64,000 nucleotides of DNA from Mesorhizobium sp. B2-4-15 (GTDB lineage Bacteria > Pseudomonadota > Alphaproteobacteria > Rhizobiales > Rhizobiaceae): NCBI RefSeq assembly GCF_006658505.1, contig NZ_VFUZ01000017.1, positions 1-64,000 of the forward strand, in the 5' to 3' direction. Of the stretch, positions 9,025 through 16,553 are shown one piece after another. Positions within the stretch are counted from its first letter, which is position 1. The number at the start of each line of letters is the position of its first letter. The translations under genes and the position numbers were made by a program. The notes beneath the pieces were generated by a model that searched no databases, was not told the DNA's origin, and saw only the letters and a program-made list of their open reading frames with translations.

Positions 9025-9753
9025 TCAGTAGGTCACTTCCGAATTGCCGAGGAATTCACCCGAAATGCCCCTGCTGCGATAGACGTCGATCACCGCGCCA
9101 CGATTTTCCGCGTCGATCGTGGTCTGCTTGCGCGGACCAATCAGGTCGGCCGGGTTGGCCATCTGAGCGGCGAGATTGTTCTGGTAGGAGCAGCCGAAGT
9201 CGGCGTAGTGCTTGTTTTCCGACGTCTCGACCAGGTCATCGGGCCAGCGTCCGCATTTGTCGGTCTGGGCTTTTACCGAGATATAGGCGACGCGAACCGG
9301 AGCGGATATTTCGCTCGATCCGGCCTGGTAGGCGACCACGACGATCCGGTTGCGCTTGACGCCGCTGGCGACCGCGAGCCTGGCGAAATCACGACCGGCC
9401 GCCGTCGCGGCAACCTCGTTGGCCGATCCGCGGGGAATCTGGATCGTCAGCGTCGGTGCGGCACTCTTGTCATAGCCGTCGAGGAAACCGAGAAGCGTAT
9501 CGCGCTGCGAGCCGGTCATGCCGCGGTCGCCAGCGCCGACGGGAAGGTCGATCTTTTGGTTCTTCTCCGCGATGACGATCGGATGGTTGGTGCGATAGTC
9601 ATCCGGAATGGCACCGACAGTGACGCTGTCGCGCTGGGCGCAACCGGCCAGCAAGGCCGTCGCCGCAACCGCCAGGAACGGGAGGGCCCGCAGGCGCGAA
9701 CGGCTGGTGCTCGTCGTCTTGGTGGTCCTTGTCTTCAACGCTGACTGAGACAT
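9025..9753 (-). CDS. cpaD: CpaD: Tad pilus assembly lipoprotein
   Basis: A 242-residue outer-membrane-associated lipoprotein of the CpaD family, found with the CpaC secretin in alphaproteobacterial Tad loci. A basic leader and hydrophobic segment (LPFLAVAATALLAG) end at lipobox Cys38. Family features include DYRTNHPIVIAEK near the start of the mature part and FGCSYQNNLAAQMANPADLI near the end. ATG 9753 is chosen because GGGGAAG lies just before it; ATG 9771 lacks a binding site and adds six residues. It starts 15 bases past the cpaC stop. Confidence 0.92.
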   Translation of the reverse strand: MSQSALKTRTTKTTSTSRSRLRALPFLAVAATALLAGCAQRDSVTVGAIPDDYRTNHPIVIAEKNQKIDLPVGAGDRGMTGSQRDTLLGFLDGYDKSAAPTLTIQIPRGSANEVAATAAGRDFARLAVASGVKRNRIVVVAYQAGSSEISAPVRVAYISVKAQTDKCGRWPDDLVETSENKHYADFGCSYQNNLAAQMANPADLIGPRKQTTIDAENRGAVIDVYRSRGISGEFLGNSEVTY

Positions 9754-9767
9754 GTCCGCTTCCCCAT

Positions 9768-11285
9768 TCACTTATAGATGAAGCCGACAACGCCGTGATA
9801 GCGGCCGTTGGGCTTGTCGGTCTGCATGGTGCCGTAGACGCGATTGACGCGCCCGAGGAACATGCCGGCGCCGTCGCTCGGAGGATTGAAATTGTCGTCC
9901 GGCTTGGCGAGATCGTTGCGTGCAACCGGCCGTGCCAGATAGGGCGTGATGATGATGACGAGTTCACTTTCGTTGCGGACGAAGTCCCTGCTGCGGAAAA
10001 GCGCGCCGAGCACTGGAATCTTCGTAAGCCCAGGCAAGCCGTTGACGGCTTGCCTGACATCGTCGCGAACCAGGCCTGCGATCATCATGGAACCGCCGGA
10101 CGGCAATTCCACGGTCGTGTCGGCAAGGCGCTTGCGCAGCGACAGGGCATTCATGCCGGGACTGGTCACGCCTGAGGACAGCGACACGGATCCCTCGGTG
10201 GTCGGCTCGGAAACCGAGGTTCTGACCTTCAGGCTGATGCGGCCGGGAGACAGCACAACCGGCTGGAACTCCAGGCCGATGCCGTACTCGATCTTGTCGA
10301 TCGTATAGGTCTTCAAGCCTGTCTGGTTGTCAGTGGATACGTTCTGGGAGACCCCGCTCACTATATTGTATTCGCCACCGACCTTGAAGGTCGCCTTCTC
10401 ACCGGACACCGCGGTCAACGTCGGCTCGGCCAGGGTCTTCATGACCCCGGACTGCTCCATGGCGTTGATGTAGGCCCTCAACGCCGAGTTGCCGATGTTG
10501 AAGCCCGAATTCGACAACTGCTTGCCGAGGCCCGTGAAATTGTCGCTGAGCGCGCCGTAGCTGATGCCATTGCTGCCGCCGTTGCCGACCATGTTGACGC
10601 CGAGCTGCTTCATTACGGACCGGCTGACTTCGGCCACCGTCACCTTCAGCGTGACTTGGTCGTCGCCGATGATCTGCAAGAGATTGACAATCTTAGAGGT
10701 GCGGCGCTGCGTATCCGGGTTGTTGATGTCGACACCGCTCTGGGCCGAGCCGCCGGCCGCGGTCTGTGAATATTGTCCCGTCGTCGCTTCACCGCCCGAG
10801 ACGAAGATCGTCGCCAGATCAACCGCCCGTTTCGCGTCCAGAGGCGTGTCGACCGTCCCGGTCAAGATGACGTTGTCGTTGAGCAATTCCACCTTGATGG
10901 CCGAAGTCGGAAGGAAGCGCTTGATGTAGTCCTCCAGCCCGGCGACGTCGCGTTCGATGGCCAGGTCCAGACTGGCGATCTGTTCGCCGTTCGGACCGAA
11001 GACGAAGATGTTGGTCTCGCCGACCGCCTTGCCGAACAGGTAGATCCGCCTCGCGGTCCGGGTTACGGCATCGGCAACTGTCGGGTTGGCGACAAGGATG
11101 TCATAGGCATCGCTCGGCAGGTCGATGACGACCGATTTGTTGAGGCCAAGCTTCACGCGTTGGGTGGCCGTCGTGGCTGACACCTGCGTACTCTTCGCCT
11201 CGACGACGCCCTGAACATTCGTTCCGACGAGCAGCAGGCCGAATGCCGTGGCTATGATTGCCGGCAGTTTACCGCTTAGCCTCAT
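9768..11285 (-). CDS. cpaC: CpaC (RcpA): outer-membrane secretin of the Tad pilus
   Basis: A 505-residue secretin with an N-terminal signal peptide (PAIIATAFGLLLVGTNVQG). The N-terminal pilus domain has VVIDLPSDAYDILVANPTVA and a BON-like middle; the C-terminal secretin core contains LAEPTLTAVSGEKATFKVGG, VELPSGGSMMIAGLV and the closing PVLGALFRSRDF block. It forms the ring through which the Flp fibre leaves. It overlaps cpaB by 4 bases (ATGA), implying translational coupling. The small protein at 13535-13957 shares this gene's N-terminal domain. Confidence 0.94.
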   Translation of the reverse strand: MRLSGKLPAIIATAFGLLLVGTNVQGVVEAKSTQVSATTATQRVKLGLNKSVVIDLPSDAYDILVANPTVADAVTRTARRIYLFGKAVGETNIFVFGPNGEQIASLDLAIERDVAGLEDYIKRFLPTSAIKVELLNDNVILTGTVDTPLDAKRAVDLATIFVSGGEATTGQYSQTAAGGSAQSGVDINNPDTQRRTSKIVNLLQIIGDDQVTLKVTVAEVSRSVMKQLGVNMVGNGGSNGISYGALSDNFTGLGKQLSNSGFNIGNSALRAYINAMEQSGVMKTLAEPTLTAVSGEKATFKVGGEYNIVSGVSQNVSTDNQTGLKTYTIDKIEYGIGLEFQPVVLSPGRISLKVRTSVSEPTTEGSVSLSSGVTSPGMNALSLRKRLADTTVELPSGGSMMIAGLVRDDVRQAVNGLPGLTKIPVLGALFRSRDFVRNESELVIIITPYLARPVARNDLAKPDDNFNPPSDGAGMFLGRVNRVYGTMQTDKPNGRYHGVVGFIYK

Positions 11286-12097
11286 TTTCTTGCCCCTACT
11301 TCGGAAACTTCACCCGACTTGATCAGCCTCACCGTTCCCCTGCGGCCATTGCCGGAAACGAGATAGTCGGCCTCGCCCGGATTCTTCTCCTGGGTGTCCG
11401 TGATCGACCGCAGCGCCAGGGTCAGGCGATCGGCCATCTGCTGGGCAACGGTGATGATTTCCGCCTGCCGGGGTGTCAGCTCCAGCGTAGCGGTCTGGCC
11501 CACCCTGGTCTTCTTGCCTTCCTCGTCCTCCTGGATGGTCTGGTCGATTGCCAGGACGCGGATGTTCTTGAGGATGGTTTCGGTGTTGAACCCGGTGCTG
11601 CCGCTGCTGGCATCCGCCCTGCGGGTCATGATCACGTCGACGAAATCGTTTGGAAGGATGAAGCCGCCTGCCGAAGTGTCAGCCGAAATGGTCGTGGCGA
11701 CCGCCCGCATCCCGGAAGGCAGGATGGACGACATGAAGCTTTGCCCCTCGCCGATCAGCTTGGAACGCCGCACGGGCTCGCCCGCGTACATCGCCACGCG
11801 GGCTATCGACCCTTTCAGTTTCTCAAGCGCGTCGGGGGCGGTCGCCTTGGTGATGAAATTGGCGTTGATGCCGTCAGCCGGCCAGGATTGCCAGGTGATG
11901 TTGTTCCCGAGCGCGCTGCCCATCGCGACATCGCCCGACAGCACAAGCACGTCCTGCAGAGATACGGCGGGAGCCTTGGGGCCGGAATCGATGACGATCT
12001 GGGGCGGCGGCGCCACGACCATGTTTTTCGCGACATAACCAGCGCCACCCGCCGCGGCCACCGCCACGCTTAGAATAATCAGTCGGGATGCTGGCAT
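11282..12097 (-). CDS. cpaB: CpaB (RcpC): SAF-domain Tad pilus assembly protein
   Basis: A 271-residue periplasmic protein with one N-terminal membrane helix (LIILSVAVAAAGGAGYVA) and a SAF domain (about residues 40-110). The RcpC/CpaB core has DFVDVIMTRRA and LELTPRQAEIITVAQQM. CpaB proteins support the secretin and may bind peptidoglycan. The frame is open to 12157, but only from a TTG; ATG 12097 gives the usual short cytosolic start (MPASRLIIL). It is followed by overlapping cpaC. A CtrA-like box lies about 95 bases upstream. Confidence 0.92.
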   Translation of the reverse strand: MPASRLIILSVAVAAAGGAGYVAKNMVVAPPPQIVIDSGPKAPAVSLQDVLVLSGDVAMGSALGNNITWQSWPADGINANFITKATAPDALEKLKGSIARVAMYAGEPVRRSKLIGEGQSFMSSILPSGMRAVATTISADTSAGGFILPNDFVDVIMTRRADASSGSTGFNTETILKNIRVLAIDQTIQEDEEGKKTRVGQTATLELTPRQAEIITVAQQMADRLTLALRSITDTQEKNPGEADYLVSGNGRRGTVRLIKSGEVSEVGARK

Positions 12098-12188
12098 TTG
12101 TCCGAACCTCGCCTTGGCAAACCTAGCCAAGCCGGACTTTGCAGCGGCAATCGTCAAAACAAGGTTAATGCAATGCTTACGATCGTGA

Positions 12189-12204
12189 TTAATTTAAGGT
12201 TTAC
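12189..12204. promoter_or_regulatory. CtrA-like box upstream of cpaB
   Basis: TTAA - 7 bases - TTTAC, one mismatch from the CtrA consensus TTAA-N7-TTAAC, in an AT-rich stretch about 95 bases before cpaB. Similar boxes precede flp, the pilus N-domain gene and the first tadE gene. Seen by eye only. Confidence 0.4.
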
Positions 12205-12304
12205 ATAAATTGGATGGAGTGTGTCGCCATGCGTGCAAGTATCGGCCGGTTCCTTCAAAGCCAGGTCGGACAACGCGGTGGGAGATGGGGAAATCAGATC
12301 GTGT

Positions 12305-12823
12305 TCAGCCGGCCAGCCTTGCCAGCGCCCACACCATCAAAGGCGAATCCGGATAGGTCAGCAATCCGCCCAGGCCGAGCGCGATCCCATAAGGAACCCC
12401 CGCCGACTCTTCCGCGAAGTGACGCAGGAATGGATTGCGGCCGGTAAATACCGCCAGCGGCGACTTCCGGTAAAGCAGGATGGCGAGCGTCAAGAGGCCG
12501 CCAATGAATGTCGAGACGACAAGGTATTCAACGAGATGCACGTTGAGCCCCATCCACACGGCCGTAGCGGCCAGCAGTTTGGCGTCGCCTCCACCCATGC
12601 CACCCATCGCGAACAGACCGAACGTCACGGCCAGAACCAGGGCCCCGGCGGCGAAATGCCAACCATAGGCCGCCCATTCCATGCCCGTCAGCGGTGCCAC
12701 CAGCGCGAAGACGACGACAAGCAGCACCGGCACGCGATTGGCGATCGTCATCGACAGCATGTCGGAGATCGCGGCAAACAGCATGCAGAACGGAAAGACG
12801 ACGAAGATCAGGGCTTCAAGCAT
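12305..12823 (-). CDS. cpaA: CpaA (TadV): prepilin peptidase
   Basis: A 172-residue polytopic aspartyl protease of the A24 family that trims the Flp pilin and pseudopilins. It is all hydrophobic helices, with the two catalytic aspartates in FAAISDM (near residue 21) and MGGGDAKLL (near residue 80). The length is that of the short, methylase-less TadV class. It lies between flp and cpaB in the same direction, the usual position in alphaproteobacteria. A 147-base gap separates it from cpaB, leaving room for a separate promoter. Confidence 0.94.
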   Translation of the reverse strand: MLEALIFVVFPFCMLFAAISDMLSMTIANRVPVLLVVVFALVAPLTGMEWAAYGWHFAAGALVLAVTFGLFAMGGMGGGDAKLLAATAVWMGLNVHLVEYLVVSTFIGGLLTLAILLYRKSPLAVFTGRNPFLRHFAEESAGVPYGIALGLGGLLTYPDSPLMVWALARLAG

Positions 12824-12935
12824 CGGCGCTGTGCCTATTGTCCACGGGGCTCAATCTAGAATGAATCAATTAACGATTGATGAGGCCTGCAATGCAAACA
12901 CGACCGTTGTCGGCCGCGACATGAACACGCAACAC

Positions 12936-12965
12936 AAAACAGGGGCCACCATTTGGCGGCCCCTG
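12936..12965 (-). terminator. Terminator after flp
   Basis: On the minus strand CAGGGGCC pairs with GGCCCCTG across a short loop and is followed by TTTTGTGTT. It lies 37 bases past the flp stop, so the very abundant pilin message probably ends here in part, with lower read-through into cpaA. Confidence 0.8.
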
Positions 12966-13001
12966 TCCAGAACACGATCTGAACGTTCAGCAATAAGCCG
13001 A

Positions 13002-13178
13002 TCAGCTGCCGCTGGAATTCAGGGTGGTTCCGATCGAGGTGAACTTGGCGTTGATGGCATTGCCGAGCGCGCCAGCGCCGGTGATGATGGCGAGTGCGAT
13101 GAGAGCGGCGATCAGACCATATTCGATAGCGGTCGCGCCGGATTCGTCCTTCACGAAACGTGCAATGAGATTAGACAT
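13002..13178 (-). CDS. flp: Flp type IVb major pilin
   Basis: A 58-residue pilin. The short basic leader ends at Gly14, followed by ATAIEYGLIAALIALAII: the Flp motif G/xxxxEY with conserved Glu and Tyr, then the hydrophobic helix that packs in the fibre. CpaA should cut after Gly14, leaving about 44 residues. Start ATG 13178 has AGGAG 7 bases upstream. It lies at the head of the minus-strand cpa genes, is followed by a clear terminator, and has a CtrA-like box about 150 bases upstream. Confidence 0.93.
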   Translation of the reverse strand: MSNLIARFVKDESGATAIEYGLIAALIALAIITGAGALGNAINAKFTSIGTTLNSSGS

Positions 13179-13534
13179 TCGAGAGCTCCTACTCCACGTG
13201 TTACAGCACTTCCGTCAACTTCTGTGATGGTTGATCGGATGCTGCCAATCTAGGGAGAAGCTCTTTCGATCGGCTTAATAAACAGCCTTACCGATTCCTT
13301 TCCCGGATCGAACATAGTGCGTGGTTAACTCCGCGCTAAGCGCCGGCTAAAGCACCATTTCCCAGGCCAACACCCCAGAAGGCAAGGGCTTGGCGAAGCT
13401 TGCGGCCCAGCCCGGACCTGGCCACGCGAGCAGCGGTGCCGACCGCGACAACCGTCGGCGAGGGTCGACTTAACCGTTGGTTCACCAATCTCGTTCATGT
13501 TCCGTTGAACAGTCCGCTTGCGTGGAGCGCCATA
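13179..13534. promoter_or_regulatory. Divergent control region between flp and the pilus N-domain gene
   Basis: 356 bases without a gene, between two divergent pilus genes. It holds two CtrA-like sites. One at 13325-13340 reads on the minus strand as TTAG-N7-TTAAC, toward flp. One at 13470-13485 reads on the plus strand as TTAA-N7-TTCAC, toward the plus-strand gene. Each is one base from the consensus. No clear sigma-70 pair was found. Confidence 0.45.
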
Positions 13535-13957
13535 ATGGCCTTGCCGAGACCCTCAATCCTGATTGCCGTGCTCCTTGCGACCGCGAGTTTGATCACGCCA
13601 GCCAGGGCCGGTGCCGGCATCGAGGTCACCATGAACCAGGCCAAGATCGTCAAATTGTCGCGCCCCGCCGACACGGTCGTCGTCGGCAACCCGGCAATCG
13701 CCGATGCCTCCGTCCAGGACGCCTCCACGATCGTGCTCACAGGCAAGGGTTTCGGCGTCACCAATCTCGTCGTTCTCGACCAGGAAGGCAGCCCTATCGT
13801 CGACGCGCAGGTTACCGTCGTGCGGCAGGCAGCCTCGTCTGTCCGCATTTATCGACGTGCCGAGGTCCAGACCATGTCTTGCACGCCCTATTGCGAAAGC
13901 TCCTACAAGAGCGAGGCGGAAAAATCCTCAGAGGCTGAAATGAGCGTCAGCAAATAG
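13535..13957 (+). CDS. Pilus assembly protein with secretin-type N-terminal domain
   Basis: A 140-residue exported protein. The signal peptide (LIAVLLATASLITPARA) is followed by a domain like the N-terminus of CpaC: AKIVKLSRPADTVVVGNPAI, then VLTGKGFGVTNLVVLD. The tail has CTPYC, possibly a disulfide, and a Ser/Glu-rich end. Small proteins of this type commonly accompany alphaproteobacterial Tad loci; the role is unproven and may be a secretin partner. ATG 13535 is chosen because GGAG lies 8 bases before it; longer frames back to 13400 lack a binding site. Confidence 0.85.
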   Translation: MALPRPSILIAVLLATASLITPARAGAGIEVTMNQAKIVKLSRPADTVVVGNPAIADASVQDASTIVLTGKGFGVTNLVVLDQEGSPIVDAQVTVVRQAASSVRIYRRAEVQTMSCTPYCESSYKSEAEKSSEAEMSVSK

Positions 13958-13982
13958 GCCGCGCGGCGGACCGGCGGCCGGG

Positions 13983-13998
13983 TTACCGCCCGGTTAAG
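13983..13998. promoter_or_regulatory. CtrA-like box upstream of the first tadE gene
   Basis: TTAC - 7 bases - TTAAG; read on the minus strand it is TTAA-N7-GTAAC, one mismatch from the consensus. It lies about 95 bases before the TadE start and could serve the two pseudopilin genes. Confidence 0.35.
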
Positions 13999-14092
13999 AC
14001 CCCCGCGCCGACTTTAATGATCATTCAAACCGGACCTCAATTGGTTTGCGTTAGTACCCCTGTCGGGACCGTCCAGGGATGGCAGGAACAGT

Positions 14093-14680
14093 ATGGGCAA
14101 GGCAATCGGTTCGACGGATCAACGCAAGATGGCGCGCGCCCGGTCTTTCAGGCGCTTCGTTCGCGACCGGCGCGGCAGCACGGCCCTGGAATTCGCGCTG
14201 CTTGCATTGCCTTTCGCTCTCCTGGTGTTCGCCATCCTCGAGAGCTGCATCTCATTCGCCGGCCAGGAGGTGATGGCCAACATCACCGACGATGTCGCGC
14301 GCCAGCTGCGCACCGGCCAGTTGCGGCCGGCCGATGTCGCTGGGAATAATTTGACAACCCTGATCTGCAACAAACTGGAAATCATCGTCTCCACGGATTG
14401 CCCACAACAGCTGCTCGTCGATCTTCGCCAGTATTCGACTTTCGCCGACGCGGCCCAGGCGGGCTTCAAAATCCAGAACGGTGATGTCGTGCTGATGCAG
14501 GGCACCAGTTCCCAGACATTCGTGAACTCCCCGGGGCCGGCGGAATCGAAGAATATGCTGCGGGTCTTCTACAAATGGCCTGTCATGACCGACCTGATGG
14601 CCAAGTCGATGGCCAATCTGAGTGGCGGCAGGACGCTGCATTTTGCGTCGGTGACTTGGCAGAACGAGCCGTTCAATTGA
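14093..14680 (+). CDS. TadE-type pseudopilin 1
   Basis: A 195-residue TadE/TadG-family protein. A basic N-terminus (RRFVRDRRGS) leads into the conserved TadE motif GSTALEFALLALPFALLVFA, a prepilin-like site with conserved Glu, followed by an extracellular domain rich in Asn/Ser. TadE and TadF pseudopilins are processed by the TadV peptidase and are needed for fibre assembly. It is followed after 34 bases by a second member of the family, and lies in the plus-strand arm of the Tad locus. The first of several ATGs (14093) is used; ATG at MARARSF, 12 codons on, is an alternative. Confidence 0.88.
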   Translation: MGKAIGSTDQRKMARARSFRRFVRDRRGSTALEFALLALPFALLVFAILESCISFAGQEVMANITDDVARQLRTGQLRPADVAGNNLTTLICNKLEIIVSTDCPQQLLVDLRQYSTFADAAQAGFKIQNGDVVLMQGTSSQTFVNSPGPAESKNMLRVFYKWPVMTDLMAKSMANLSGGRTLHFASVTWQNEPFN

Positions 14681-14714
14681 GTTCGGAAGCACCGACAAGA
14701 AAAAAGGCAATGGT

Positions 14715-15338
14715 ATGATGCGTGCGGGGGCACATCTGGAAATTGCAGGGATCCGGAGCAAGGCGGTTGGGTTCTGGTCCAATCGCCGTGGCGTGGCGGC
14801 GGTCGAGTTTGCCCTTATCGTGCCTATCCTGCTGATCCTGTATTTCATGACCATGGAGGCTTCGCAGGCCATCGAGACCAGCAAGAAGGTCAGCCGTATC
14901 GGCAGCATGGTGGCCGATCTCGTCACGCAACAGCCGACCATCGTGAAGGCGGATCTCGACGCCATCATGCAAATCGGCACGTCAACCATCCAGCCCTACA
15001 ACCGCTCGACGCCCAACATCACCATCACCGCGATACAGGTCACCACCGACACGCCGCCCAAAGTGCTGGTGGTGTGGTCACGCAAGGTGGCCAACGGCGT
15101 CAACAGCGTCGGCGCCACGGCAGGCTCGGCCACCACGGTTCCGACAACGCTCAAGGTCGCCGGCACCTTCCTGATCCGCGTCGACAGCACACTGGGCTAC
15201 CAGCCCATCATCAGTTGGACCGCGGACACTCAACAGAAGCTTGGATTGACCGCCGCCCTCGCCAACGGCATATCGATGGGCGAGACTTACTATCTGCGCC
15301 CCCGCAGAAGCCTGACGATCCCCTGCGGCGACTGCTGA
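14715..15338 (+). CDS. TadE/TadG-type pseudopilin 2
   Basis: A 207-residue paralogue of the gene before it. It has a TadE motif (RRGVAAVEFALIVPILLILY), a conserved Glu in that helix and a periplasmic or surface domain with Thr/Val-rich strands; it ends in CGDC, a possible disulfide pair. It is probably co-transcribed with pseudopilin 1 as the TadE/TadF pair or a short TadG. The von Willebrand domain of long TadG proteins is absent. The nearest GA-rich stretch (GACAAGAAAAAAGG) lies just upstream of the start. Confidence 0.86.
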   Translation: MMRAGAHLEIAGIRSKAVGFWSNRRGVAAVEFALIVPILLILYFMTMEASQAIETSKKVSRIGSMVADLVTQQPTIVKADLDAIMQIGTSTIQPYNRSTPNITITAIQVTTDTPPKVLVVWSRKVANGVNSVGATAGSATTVPTTLKVAGTFLIRVDSTLGYQPIISWTADTQQKLGLTAALANGISMGETYYLRPRRSLTIPCGDC

Positions 15339-15342
15339 GCAA

Positions 15343-15440
15343 TTCCAGGAACAGCATGCAGCGTGCCTTTCGGCCGGAATTGCGTAAAAACAAAGACTTA
15401 GAGCGGCTCGGCGATTCCATCAGACACTGGATCGCTGGGG
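15343..15440 (-). repeat. Dispersed intergenic repeat, copy B
   Basis: Read on the minus strand it contains TGATGGAATCG, GCTCTAAGTCTTTG and TTTTTACGCAATTCCGG, collinear with copy A at 3844-3955, and it ends in CCTGGAATTGCTC as copy C does. It separates the pseudopilin gene from the convergent PhnD-like gene. Confidence 0.65.
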
Positions 15441-15445
15441 CTTTT

Positions 15446-16369
15446 TTACTGCTGCCCACCATCGGGCGAGACCATGCGCACGATGGCTTCCGCCGTCGCA
15501 TAATCCTTTGGAGCCACGGTCAAAAACCCGCCAGAGTGCTTCGTTTCCAGGAGATCGTAGACGTCCGGCATCGTCGATTTGAGGTTGGTGAGGAACACGG
15601 TCAGCCGCCGTTTGGCTTCCGGGTCGAGATCGCTGCGCACGGTGTGGGGACCGTATCTCAGCAGCGCCGATGTCCACACGACCTGGAGAGCGGATGCCGA
15701 AAGGCCGGCCACCTCGAGCCTTGCCTGCGTGCCACCAGATAGGTGCGGCTGGCCATCAGCCGCGGCCCTGACCCAGCCGAACATGGCGTCGGCCTTGCCG
15801 TCGACGAGCATCATTTCCACCGCCGACGCTGAATCCGCGTGGATCAGAAACGGTGCATCTTCGGCAACCTTGACATGCTCGGCGGCCAGCCCTGCCAGGG
15901 GCAAAAGCGAACCCCCGACACTGTCAGGCGGCGGCATGGCGATCCGATGGGTCTCCATATCAGCCAGGCCAGGCAGCTTGCCGTCCCTGGTCAGCAACAC
16001 GGAGCGAATGCCCGCCGCACCGTCGGAATCGACGGGAGCCACGAGCGGCTCGACGCATCCGCAGCGTTGCCGCGCGGTGGCATAGGCGATCGCCGAATAG
16101 ATGGCGTATTCGATCCGGGCATTGGCCTGCGCCTCGATCAGCGCGGCATAGTCGCGGGCAACGACGAACTCCACCTTCATGCCCAGCGCATTGGTAAAGG
16201 CCTGCGTCAACTGCGCCACACCCGGAACGGTGTTTCCGCCACCAGGCCCGGCGACAATGCCGATGCGAAACGTGCCGATATCATCGCGCCAGTCGGCCCG
16301 TGCCGGACCACACCAGAATGCGCCGTGCAGGGCGATGAGAGCAGCGCCTGCCTTGAGTGCAGCCTTCAT
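15446..16369 (-). CDS. PhnD-like periplasmic binding protein (orphan)
   Basis: A 307-residue exported protein of the phosphate/phosphite/phosphonate-binding PhnD superfamily. The signal peptide (MKAALKAGAALIALHGAFWC...ARA) is followed by DIGTFRIGIVAGPGG and a two-lobed fold with ARIEYAIYSAIAYATA, characteristic of the family's tyrosine-rich ligand region. C-terminal ETKHSGGFLTVAPKDYATAEAIVR matches the closing strand. No permease or ATPase genes are nearby, so either it works with a transporter elsewhere or it serves as a sensor domain (inference). The ligand is unknown. ATG 16369 gives a proper signal peptide; the longer open frame to 16594 overlaps deoB on the other strand. Confidence 0.82.
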   Translation of the reverse strand: MKAALKAGAALIALHGAFWCGPARADWRDDIGTFRIGIVAGPGGGNTVPGVAQLTQAFTNALGMKVEFVVARDYAALIEAQANARIEYAIYSAIAYATARQRCGCVEPLVAPVDSDGAAGIRSVLLTRDGKLPGLADMETHRIAMPPPDSVGGSLLPLAGLAAEHVKVAEDAPFLIHADSASAVEMMLVDGKADAMFGWVRAAADGQPHLSGGTQARLEVAGLSASALQVVWTSALLRYGPHTVRSDLDPEAKRRLTVFLTNLKSTMPDVYDLLETKHSGGFLTVAPKDYATAEAIVRMVSPDGGQQ

Positions 16370-16553
16370 GACAACACCGTCATTGCGTTTTGTTCGATCC
16401 CTGCGTTGGCCGGTCGCGACGCATTGTCTCGCGGCGCACTTTTGGGCGACATGCATCGGACTATCGCGCCAAGCCGTTGCCGTTCGGTTTCCGATTTGCC
16501 AACGCCGCCGTGGAACCCTATGTCTGGTCGTCCACACTGGCAACAATGATCCG

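Noticed and set aside
6233..9031. A 932-codon plus-strand open frame opposite cpaF and cpaE
   Set aside because: Antisense shadow; Asp/Arg/His-rich, no domain, and both genes below it are firm.
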